Part shown: one piece after another, positions 48,319 to 56,760 of the stretch
Position numbering within the stretch: position 1 is the first letter of the stretch
Layout: each line of letters begins with the position of its first letter
DNA from: Virgisporangium aliadipatigenens
GTDB taxonomy: Bacteria > Actinomycetota > Actinomycetes > Mycobacteriales > Micromonosporaceae
DNA: 64,000 nt
NCBI RefSeq assembly: GCF_016863615.1
Contig: NZ_BOPF01000015.1
Location: 1 to 64,000 of the forward strand
Direction of reading: 5' to 3'
Notes under the pieces: generated by a model
The model's database searches: none
What the model was told of the DNA's origin: nothing
Seen by the model: only the letters and a program-made list of their open reading frames with translations
Program-made: the position numbers and the translations under genes

Positions 48319-49032
48319 TTACGAAACCGGATTATCGGACCCTTGCAGGTGCTTCGTCGCCTCGCGCACCGACAGGGGTGACAGCTGCGGATTCTCCTTC
48401 ACGAACGCGCGGACGGCGGCGGGGTCGCTCCGGGCGTACTGCCGCAGCGCCCAGCCGATCGCCTTGCGGATGAAGAAGTCCGGGTGTTCGGCCTGGAGCG
48501 CGCAGTAGCGGAACAGCCGCTCCGCGTCGGTGGCCCGCTTGTAGTGCATCTGGTGCAGGATCGCCGTCCGGGCCAGCCACATGTCCCCGTCCACGAGCCA
48601 CCGGTCCATCGTCGCCACGGCGGCCGGATGCCGGGCGACGATCGTGCCCACGACCCGCGTGGCGAGCGCGTCCACGGTGTCCCACCACGCGCGCGTCGTG
48701 ATCAGCAGCTCCGCCGTCGTGAGGAACGTCGGCCCGCACGCCGACGGGTGCGCCACCAGCAGGTCGATCGCGAAGTACTGGTACTCCCGCTCGGGCAGCT
48801 CCCAGCAGGCGAGCGCGACGCCGCGCAGGTCCGCCTCGGTCGGCCGGGGCAGTCCGGCGACGACCCGCTTGGCCAGCTCCCGGCGGCGGGGCGAGGGCAA
48901 CCCGAGGAAGGGGAACGCGTCGCGCATGTAGGCGCGCATCGGGCCGGCCGCCGCGGGATCGGCGGCCGACCCGTAGATCGCCAGGAGCCGGTCGAGAACC
49001 GTGCGCGCGAGCGGGGTGTCGGAGGCCGCCAT
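48319..49032 (-). CDS. DNA alkylation repair protein, AlkD-like
   Basis: The protein has 237 residues and the HEAT-repeat fold of AlkD/AlkC glycosylases. Typical parts are PFLGLPSPRRRELAKRVV, CWELPEREYQYFAIDLLV, WWDTVDALATRVVGTIV and FFIRKAIGWALRQYARSDP. In AlkD the catalytic Asp and two Trp hold the lesion. Here Trp-Trp-Asp in RAWWDTVD is a good candidate. The ATG has TAACAT 6 nt upstream and no ribosome site, so it is probably leaderless despite being 16 bp after the metallopeptidase gene. Confidence 0.9.
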   Translation of the reverse strand: MAASDTPLARTVLDRLLAIYGSAADPAAAGPMRAYMRDAFPFLGLPSPRRRELAKRVVAGLPRPTEADLRGVALACWELPEREYQYFAIDLLVAHPSACGPTFLTTAELLITTRAWWDTVDALATRVVGTIVARHPAAVATMDRWLVDGDMWLARTAILHQMHYKRATDAERLFRYCALQAEHPDFFIRKAIGWALRQYARSDPAAVRAFVKENPQLSPLSVREATKHLQGSDNPVS

Positions 49033-49038
49033 GCGCGA

Positions 49039-49044
49039 ATGTTA
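49039..49044 (-). promoter_or_regulatory. -10 hexamer TAACAT, leaderless start
   Basis: TAACAT on the minus strand ends 6 nt before the ATG at 49032. Confidence 0.45.
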
Positions 49045-49048
49045 CGGC

Positions 49049-49987
49049 TCAGACGGCGCCCGAGAACGTGTCGCACTGCTTCGGATCACCCGTGTTGTAG
49101 CCCTGCAGGAACCACTGCTTGCGCTGTGCCGACGAGCCGTGCGTGAACTGGTCCTGGTTCACCCGGCCGCCGGCCCGCTTCTGGATGGCGTCGTCGCCGA
49201 TCGCCTCCGCCGTCTCGACGGCCTGCTGGATGTCCTGCTCGGAGATCGACTTGAACAGCGTGTCCCCGTCGCGGTCCTTGGTGGTGGAGGCGCCCTTCGC
49301 CCAGGCTCCCGCGTAGCAGTCGGCCTGCAGTTCGAGCATGACCGAGTAGCGGTTCGCGTTGTTCGGGTCCCGCTGCTGGGCCCGGTTGACCTGGTCCGAG
49401 GTGCCGAGCAGGTTCTGCACGTGGTGCCCGTACTCGTGCGCGATCACGTACGGCGCCGCGAACTCGCCCTGCGCCCCGAAGCGGTTGCTCAGCTCCTGGT
49501 AGAAGGTGAGGTCGATGTAGACGTGGCTGTCGGCCGGGCAGTAGAACGGGCCCACGCCGGAGTCGGCCGCGCCGCAGCCGGTGTTCACCTGGCCGCTGAA
49601 GAAACGCGTCGTGGCCTCCTGGTACGCCTTGCCGAACGACTGGGGCAGCTGCACCTTCCAGTACGTCTGCACGGACTGCACGTAGAGGAAGTTGCGGCAG
49701 TCCGCCTCCTGGAACCGGTTCGTGTTGGACTTGTCGCACTCCTGCTCCAGCGGCTGGCCGCTGCCGGAGTTGCTCCCGGAGTCCTCGCCGCCGATGAGGC
49801 CGGTGCCGAGGCCGCCGCCGACGAACAGCCCGGCGAGCAGGACCACGACCGTGATGATGAGTCCGATCTTGCCGCCGCCGATCGGGATGGGAATCGGCAA
49901 CCCGCCGGCCCGGATCCCGCCGCCACCCTGCCCGCGCAGGTCCTCGACCTGGCCGGATTCGAGGTCGGCCTGTTCGTTCAGCTCCAT
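49049..49987 (-). CDS. Neutral zinc metallopeptidase, YpfJ family
   Basis: The protein has 312 residues. A cytoplasmic N-terminus rich in Gly precedes one membrane helix (about 41-63) and an extracytoplasmic peptidase domain. The zinc site is HEYGHHVQ, with the third ligand probably Glu in MLELQADCYAGAW. Paired Cys (EQECD/ADCRNF, NTGCG/FYCPAD, ADCYA, KQCDTF) suggest disulfides. The family (formerly DUF2342-like/KPN_02809) is widespread and its substrate is unknown. Confidence 0.92.
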   Translation of the reverse strand: MELNEQADLESGQVEDLRGQGGGGIRAGGLPIPIPIGGGKIGLIITVVVLLAGLFVGGGLGTGLIGGEDSGSNSGSGQPLEQECDKSNTNRFQEADCRNFLYVQSVQTYWKVQLPQSFGKAYQEATTRFFSGQVNTGCGAADSGVGPFYCPADSHVYIDLTFYQELSNRFGAQGEFAAPYVIAHEYGHHVQNLLGTSDQVNRAQQRDPNNANRYSVMLELQADCYAGAWAKGASTTKDRDGDTLFKSISEQDIQQAVETAEAIGDDAIQKRAGGRVNQDQFTHGSSAQRKQWFLQGYNTGDPKQCDTFSGAV

Positions 49988-50141
49988 GGGGCGTTCGATA
50001 CCCGCGGATGACGTGACGTAATCGCCTGGCAGGCCGAGCTGACACCCCGGTACGATGGTCGCCGTGCTCGCCGACCCTCACTAGAGACGATCCGTTCCGT
50101 TGCTGTCTGATCGTCCCCTGCTGTAGAAGGAAGCGAGCTTC

Positions 50142-51746
<1,605 letters not shown>

Positions 51747-51761
51747 TTTCTTTCTGATTGG

Positions 51762-51803
51762 AGCGCCGCCTCAATATTGCCCAACGGGCAAGGGCGGCGC
51801 TTT
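51762..51803 (+). terminator. Double-stem terminator after the ABC-F gene
   Basis: An outer perfect stem AGCGCCGCC/GGCGGCGCT encloses an inner stem TTGCCC-AAC-GGGCAA, followed by TT. It lies 15 bp after the stop. Confidence 0.8.
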
Positions 51804-52116
51804 ATCACATCAACCTGTGTTTGTTTGTGTCCGTTTATTGCCGGACCGGCGTCTCACATCGCGCACTAACGGGTGATCATCCACAGAGGACGGTCACTCG
51901 TTGTATCGCCTTCGGTAGCACCAGAGTCACCGTAGCTATGTGTTCGATGTACCCATTTAGACATGTATGTTCGCTGTGGCAGATCACGGTAGCGAGTCCA
52001 TAACGAGACTGTGCGTGTCGGTTGGCGCACGGTCGATATCTAGCGCATGATCCAACTAGACGGTCTAATAGGTGAGACCGCAACCACACCGCTCAGTCTG
52101 AGACGTGAGGGAAATC
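51804..52116 (+). other. Long AT-richer leader region before the HTH gene
   Basis: These 313 bp have no convincing coding frame; an 81-residue open frame here lacks the GC3 bias of real genes. The base composition is visibly richer in A and T than the flanks. A short palindrome TAGAC-G-GTCTA (52056-52066) lies about 50 bp before the HTH start and could be an operator. The stretch could hold the HTH promoter and a long 5' leader or a small RNA. No defined riboswitch fold is recognised. Confidence 0.5.
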
Positions 52117-52341
52117 ATGGCAGCCACCGCCACCACCAGCACAGAGAAGGGTCGCCGGATCGTCGGAGCGGAACGGCAGACACTCGCCAAGGATTTGGTG
52201 AAGCGTTACACCGGCGGCGAGAGCATCCGCGCTCTGGCCGCATCTACGGGTCGTTCCTACGGTTTCGTGCACCGCGTCCTTACCGAATCCGGGGTTCAGC
52301 TCCGCCAGCGGGGCGGCGCTCGACGTCGCAAGAAGGCGTGA
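52117..52341 (+). CDS. Small helix-turn-helix protein
   Basis: The protein has 74 residues. It starts MAATATTSTEKGRRIVGAER and holds a single HTH: LVKRYTGGESIRALAASTGRSYGFVHRVLTES in sequence order, where ALAASTGRSYGFVHRVL is the turn and recognition helix. The basic end QRGGARRRKKA may add DNA contact. The type is widely conserved in actinobacteria and resembles the HTH of resolvases and Lsr2-like binders; its role is unknown. ATG 52117 has GAGGGA at 6 nt; the GTG at 52105 is less likely. The stop overlaps the crotonase start by GTGA. Confidence 0.9.
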   Translation: MAATATTSTEKGRRIVGAERQTLAKDLVKRYTGGESIRALAASTGRSYGFVHRVLTESGVQLRQRGGARRRKKA

Positions 52342-53114
52342 GCGCCGCAACAGAATCCCCCACGGAAGGGCCAGGCGTTCGACTGGATCGCGACGGGCCG
52401 GTGGCAACGATCTCGTTGTGCCGGCCCGCGGTGCTGAACGCACAGACCCCGGCCATGTGGGCGGAGATCAACGAGATCGCCCGCGACCTGCCGGGCGACG
52501 TGCGCGTGGTGGTGGTGCGCGGCGAGGGCCGGGCGTTCTCCGCCGGGCTCGACCGACAGGCCGCCGCGAGCGGCGAACTGGCCAAGCTGGCCGCGTCGGA
52601 GGATTCCGTGGCGCTCGCCCGCATCGCGGGCTACCAGCAGGCGTTCAGCTGGTTGCACCGGCCGGACATCGTGACGATCGCGGCCGTGCACGGGCACGCC
52701 ATCGGCGCCGGCTTCCAACTCGCGCTCGCATGTGATCTGCGTGTTGTGGCGGATGACGCAAAGTTCTCCATGGCCGAGGTGGCGCTGGGACTCGTGCCGG
52801 ATCTCGGTGGTACCAAACGACTTGTCGAGCTGGTCGGCTACGCCCGGGCGATGGAACTGTGCGTGACGGGACGCCGCGTGAGTGCCGACGAGGCGGACAA
52901 GATCGGGCTTGCGAATCTTGTTGTTCCGGTGGGAGATCTCGACGGGGCGGTGCGCGACCTGAGTGCCGCGATCCTCGCGGGCAACCGGGACGCCGTCGTG
53001 GAGATCAAGGCGTTGCTCGCCGGGGCGCACGGGCGCACCTACGAGGCCCAACTCCGCGCCGAACGCGAGGCCCAGCTGCGCCGCATGCGCGAGCTGTTCG
53101 GTTCCGGGGAGTAA
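52338..53114 (+). CDS. Enoyl-CoA hydratase/isomerase family protein
   Basis: The protein has 258 residues and the crotonase fold. The oxyanion region is RAFSAGLDRQAA and GHAIGAGFQLALACDLRV. At the first catalytic Glu of hydratases the sequence has Gln (GFQLAL), while the second Glu remains (MAEVALGLVPDLGGT). It could therefore be an isomerase, or a hydratase with altered chemistry, rather than a standard hydratase. GTG 52338 is set by the GTGA overlap with the HTH gene, which suggests cotranslation. Confidence 0.88.
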   Translation: MSAATESPTEGPGVRLDRDGPVATISLCRPAVLNAQTPAMWAEINEIARDLPGDVRVVVVRGEGRAFSAGLDRQAAASGELAKLAASEDSVALARIAGYQQAFSWLHRPDIVTIAAVHGHAIGAGFQLALACDLRVVADDAKFSMAEVALGLVPDLGGTKRLVELVGYARAMELCVTGRRVSADEADKIGLANLVVPVGDLDGAVRDLSAAILAGNRDAVVEIKALLAGAHGRTYEAQLRAEREAQLRRMRELFGSGE

Positions 53115-53172
53115 ATACGCCACCTGGCATCGTTGATCCCCGAGGAACATCGAACGAGCGATCGGGGGCAGC

Positions 53173-55125
53173 ATGCCACCACCCATGGGCATGGCCGGCT
53201 CCGGCGGCGGATGGAACATGCTCGGTTCCCTCCGCCGCGAGGGCGAGCTGAAAGGCAAGAAGGTCGGCGCGGCGACCGCACGCCGCGTGGCCGCCTTCGC
53301 GAAGCCGTACCTCGGACAGATCAGCGTCTTCCTGCTGACCGTCGTCATCGGCGCCGGCATCGGGGTCGCCACGCCGGTGCTCGCCGGCGACGTCGTCAAC
53401 ACGATCGGAAAGGGCGGCCCCGACGCCGGCGGCACCGTGGTGCGCATCGCGTTCCTGATCGCCGGGCTGGCCGTGGTCGACGCGTTGCTGTCGCTGGCGC
53501 AGCGGTGGTACTCGGCGCGCATCGGCGAGGGGATCATCTACCACCTGCGCACCCGGGTGTACGACCACGTGCAGCGGATGCCGGTGCAGTTCTTCACCCG
53601 GACGCAGACCGGTGCGCTCGTGAGCCGGCTCAACAACGACGTCGAGGGGGCGCAGCGGGCGTTCACGTCCACGCTGTCGGGCGTGGTGTCGAACGTGATC
53701 CAGCTGGTCCTCACCGCCGGCGTGATGCTGACGCTGTCCTGGCGGATCACCGCGCTGTCGCTGGTGCTGCTGCCCGTCTTCATCCTGCCGGCCCGGCGGG
53801 TCGGCCGCCGGCTCGCGGAGATCACCCGCGAGGCCTACCAGCTCAACGCCACGATGAACGCCACCATGACGGAACGCTTCGGCGTGGCCGGTGCGCTGTT
53901 GGTGAAGCTGTTCGCCCGCCCCGAGTCCGAGGCGGAACGCTTCGCCGACCGGGCGGCCCGGGTGCGCGACATCGGGGTGCAGAGCGCCATGTACTCGCGC
54001 ACGTTCTTCGTCGCCATGCTGCTCGTCGCGTCGCTCGCCCAGGCGCTCACGTACGGGCTGGGCGGCTGGTACGCGGTCAACGGGCAGATCAGCGCCGGCA
54101 CCGTCGTGACGCTGGCGCTGCTGCTGACCCGCCTGTACGGCCCGCTGACCGCCCTGTCGAACGTGCGCGTCGACGTGATGAGCGCGCTCGTGTCGTTCGA
54201 GCGGGTGTTCGAGGTGCTCGATCTCGCGCCCTCCATCGACGAACGGCCGGACGCGAAGCCGCTGCCGCCGGGCACGTCACGGGTGGAGTTCCGGGACGTG
54301 ACGTTCCGCTATCCGAGCGCCGCGGAGGTGTCGCTCGCCTCGCTGGAGGACGTCGCCGTGCTCGACCGTCGGGTCGACGAGCCGGTGCTGCGCGGGGTGT
54401 CGTTCACCGTGGAACCGGGCCAGCTGGTCGCGCTCGTCGGACACTCCGGCGCGGGAAAGAGCACGACGGCGATGTTGTTGCCCCGGGTCTACGACGTCAC
54501 CGACGGCGCGGTCCTGCTCGGCGACACCGACGTGCGCGACGTGACGCTGCAGAGCCTGCGCGACACGGTCGGCGTCGTCACCCAGGACTCCCACCTGTTC
54601 CACGAGACCATCGCCGAGAACCTGCGCTACGCCAAACCCGACGCCACCGACGACGAACTGTGGACCGCCCTGCGCCGGGCCCAGATCGAGGACCTGGTGC
54701 GCGCGGTCCCGGACGGGCTCGACACCGTCGTCGGCGAACGCGGCTACCGCTTCTCCGGCGGCGAGAAGCAGCGCATCGCGATCGCGCGGCTGCTGCTCAA
54801 GGCCCCGTCGGTGGTGATCCTGGACGAGGCGACCGCGCACCTGGACTCCGAGTCGGAGGCGGCCGTCCAGCGGGCCCTCGCCGAGGCGCTGACCGGGCGC
54901 ACGGCGCTGGTCATCGCGCACCGCTTGTCGACGGTGCGCGAGGCCGACCAGATTCTCGTGCTGGACGAGGGGCGCATCGTGGAGCGCGGCACCCATGAGG
55001 AACTGGTGCGCCGCGACGGCCTCTACGCCGAGCTGTACCGGACGCAGTTCGCCGTCGCGGGCGGGGACGGTCAGATGATCCGCAGCGCGCCGCCGTCGAT
55101 CGCGACCGCCACCCCGTTGACGTAG
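53173..55125 (+). CDS. ABC exporter, fused membrane and ATPase domains
   Basis: The protein has 650 residues. A Gly/Met-rich N-terminus precedes six membrane helices (about 45-330) and an ATPase domain (about 370-620). Walker A is GHSGAGKST, the signature FSGGEKQRIAIARLL, Walker B VVILDEAT, the H-loop IAHRLSTV. It is a half-transporter of the type IV (MsbA/LmrA) group, acting as a homodimer or with an unseen partner. Cargo is unknown. The 3' end overlaps the convergent SDR gene by 55 bp, so its last 18 codons are antisense to coding sequence. Confidence 0.93.
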   Translation: MPPPMGMAGSGGGWNMLGSLRREGELKGKKVGAATARRVAAFAKPYLGQISVFLLTVVIGAGIGVATPVLAGDVVNTIGKGGPDAGGTVVRIAFLIAGLAVVDALLSLAQRWYSARIGEGIIYHLRTRVYDHVQRMPVQFFTRTQTGALVSRLNNDVEGAQRAFTSTLSGVVSNVIQLVLTAGVMLTLSWRITALSLVLLPVFILPARRVGRRLAEITREAYQLNATMNATMTERFGVAGALLVKLFARPESEAERFADRAARVRDIGVQSAMYSRTFFVAMLLVASLAQALTYGLGGWYAVNGQISAGTVVTLALLLTRLYGPLTALSNVRVDVMSALVSFERVFEVLDLAPSIDERPDAKPLPPGTSRVEFRDVTFRYPSAAEVSLASLEDVAVLDRRVDEPVLRGVSFTVEPGQLVALVGHSGAGKSTTAMLLPRVYDVTDGAVLLGDTDVRDVTLQSLRDTVGVVTQDSHLFHETIAENLRYAKPDATDDELWTALRRAQIEDLVRAVPDGLDTVVGERGYRFSGGEKQRIAIARLLLKAPSVVILDEATAHLDSESEAAVQRALAEALTGRTALVIAHRLSTVREADQILVLDEGRIVERGTHEELVRRDGLYAELYRTQFAVAGGDGQMIRSAPPSIATATPLT

Positions 55126-55826
55126 CTGGCGGCGGGCGAGAGCAGGAAGGCGGCCACCTTACCGAATTCGTCCGGCCGCCCGATCCGGCGCAGCGGCACG
55201 TTGCGGTTGATGGCCTCCTCGGCGGCCTTCGGGTCGGGGGTGGCGGCGAGCAGTTCCGTGCTGCGGTCGGTCGAGATGCGCCCGGGCAGCAGGCTCAGGA
55301 TGCGCACGCCGCGCGGCCCGACCTCCTCGGCGATGTCCTTGGCGAAGCTGGCGAGGCCGGGGCGCAGGCCGTTGGAGATGGCCAGGTTGGCGATCGGCAC
55401 GTGCACCGACGAGGAGAGGACCAGAGCGATCGCGCCGCCGTCCCCCAGGGCCGCGGCGACGGTCCGGGTCATCCGCACCGCTCCCAAAAAGATGGTGTGG
55501 AACGCCGTGAGCCACTGCTCGTCCGTGATCGCCGAAGCGATGCCGGACGGCGGGCCGCCGACGGAGATCAGTGCCCCGTCGATCCGCCCGAAGCGACCCA
55601 GCGCCGTCGTCACGAGGGTTTCCGCAGTGGCCGGGTCGGCCAGGTCGGCCGCGACACCGACGGCGTTGTCCCCCAGGCGCTCGACGGCGGCGTCCACAGT
55701 GGACTGATCGCGGGACGAGATCACCACCCGGGCACCGTCGCCCACCAGCGCCTCAGCGGTGGCGAACCCCAGGCCCTTGCTGGCGCCGGTGAGCACGTAG
55801 ACGCGTCCGTCAAGTCCAAGATCCAT
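55071..55826 (-). CDS. Atypical short-chain dehydrogenase/reductase
   Basis: The protein has 251 residues. The NAD(P) motif is VYVLTGASKGLGFATA, with LADPATAETLV for the adenine side. The catalytic Ser is present in LVLSSSVHVP. The usual YxxxK is replaced: the aligned stretch is LAISNGLRPGLASFAK, without Tyr at the normal place. Similar FabG-like proteins with SNxLRP exist in actinobacteria, so this is a subfamily feature and perhaps a changed reaction. TAGGAT lies 6 nt before the ATG. Confidence 0.87.
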   Translation of the reverse strand: MDLGLDGRVYVLTGASKGLGFATAEALVGDGARVVISSRDQSTVDAAVERLGDNAVGVAADLADPATAETLVTTALGRFGRIDGALISVGGPPSGIASAITDEQWLTAFHTIFLGAVRMTRTVAAALGDGGAIALVLSSSVHVPIANLAISNGLRPGLASFAKDIAEEVGPRGVRILSLLPGRISTDRSTELLAATPDPKAAEEAINRNVPLRRIGRPDEFGKVAAFLLSPAASYVNGVAVAIDGGALRII

Positions 55827-55832
55827 GGCCCG

Positions 55833-55838
55833 ATCCTA
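55833..55838 (-). promoter_or_regulatory. -10 hexamer TAGGAT, leaderless start
   Basis: TAGGAT on the minus strand ends 6 nt before the ATG at 55826. Confidence 0.45.
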
Positions 55839-55849
55839 TTAGCACCCTC

Positions 55850-56067
55850 GTGCACCGCGCCCGGGCGCCGGTCGTCTACCACCACCGCCTGGAGCGCGGC
55901 GACTCGCTGTACTACGCGTTCGGGCTCTTCAACGGGGCATTGAAGGCGCGGCACACGCCGCTGGTGGGTGAGCGCGCCGAGTCGTCTGGGCGTACCTCGG
56001 CATGGCGTCGACACCGGGGTGGTTCCCGCCGAACGACGGGCCCGACGAGGACCGGCCGGCGGTGTGA
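55850..56067 (+). pseudogene. Small gene broken by a frameshift
   Basis: The frame from GTG 55850 reads well to GALKARHTPLVGERAE (about 55979), with nearly all codons ending in G or C. It then turns into implausible sequence. In another frame, from about 55981 to the TGA at 56065, strong coding bias resumes as VVWAYLGMASTPGWFPPNDG. Joining them needs a one-base change near 55975-55982 and gives about 72 residues. The family is not recognised. It may be a true pseudogene or a sequencing error. It lies between divergent SDR and trmB. Confidence 0.55.
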
Positions 56068-56079
56068 GAATCTTGCTTG

Positions 56080-56760
56080 GTGGCCATCCGGACGTATCAC
56101 CCCAGGCGAGGGCGGCTCAGCGGCCGGCACCGTGACGCGCTCGACCGGCTCCTGCCGGTGTACGGGGTGTCGGAGACGTCGCCGGTGCGCGTCGACGGGG
56201 CCACGCTCTTCGGCCGGGACGTTCCCCTGGTACTGGAAATAGGCTCCGGCATGGGCGAGGCGACGGTCGAGATGGCCGCGGCCGACCCGGACCGGGGATA
56301 CCTCGCCGCGGAGATCCACACGCCGGGGGTCGCCAACCTGCTCGCGGTCGCCGAGGAGCGCGGCGTCACCAACCTGCGGGTCGCCCCGTTGGACGCCCTC
56401 GAGTTGCTGCGCGAACGCATCCCGCCCGACAGCCTCGCCGCGGTGCACATCTTCTTCCCGGACCCGTGGCCGAAGGCCCGGCACCACAAGCGGCGCCTCA
56501 TCCAGCCCGCGCACGTGTCGCTCGTGGCCTCGCGGCTGGCGCCCGGCGGCGTGCTGCACTGCGCGACGGACTGGCCCGAGTACGCCTCCTGGATGCTGGA
56601 GACGCTGTCGGCATCCGCTCTGGTGAACTGCTTCGACGGCTACGCCCCACGACCGGAACACCGGCCGTGGACCAAGTTCGAGCTGCGGGGTATCGAAGCC
56701 GCGCGGCCCGTTTTCGACCTCGTGTTCCGGAAGGTGGCGGGAAACAATGAGTCTCGCTGA
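56080..56760 (+). CDS. trmB: tRNA (guanine-N7)-methyltransferase
   Basis: The protein has 226 residues. TrmB makes m7G46 in tRNA using S-adenosylmethionine. The SAM motif is LVLEIGSGMGEATVEMA and the adjacent acidic residue is in YLAAEIHTPGV. The diagnostic motif is FFPDPWPKARHHKRRLI, then CATDWPEYASWML. GTG 56080 is preferred over TTG 56077. GAATCT lies 6 nt before it. The end overlaps the helicase start by 14 bp, an unusual pairing that couples tRNA modification and an RNA helicase. Confidence 0.95.
   Translation: MAIRTYHPRRGRLSGRHRDALDRLLPVYGVSETSPVRVDGATLFGRDVPLVLEIGSGMGEATVEMAAADPDRGYLAAEIHTPGVANLLAVAEERGVTNLRVAPLDALELLRERIPPDSLAAVHIFFPDPWPKARHHKRRLIQPAHVSLVASRLAPGGVLHCATDWPEYASWMLETLSASALVNCFDGYAPRPEHRPWTKFELRGIEAARPVFDLVFRKVAGNNESR

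Noticed and set aside
51758-52003. 81-codon frame downstream of the ABC-F gene
   Set aside because: Codon third positions lack the GC bias of real genes here and its start lies in the terminator.
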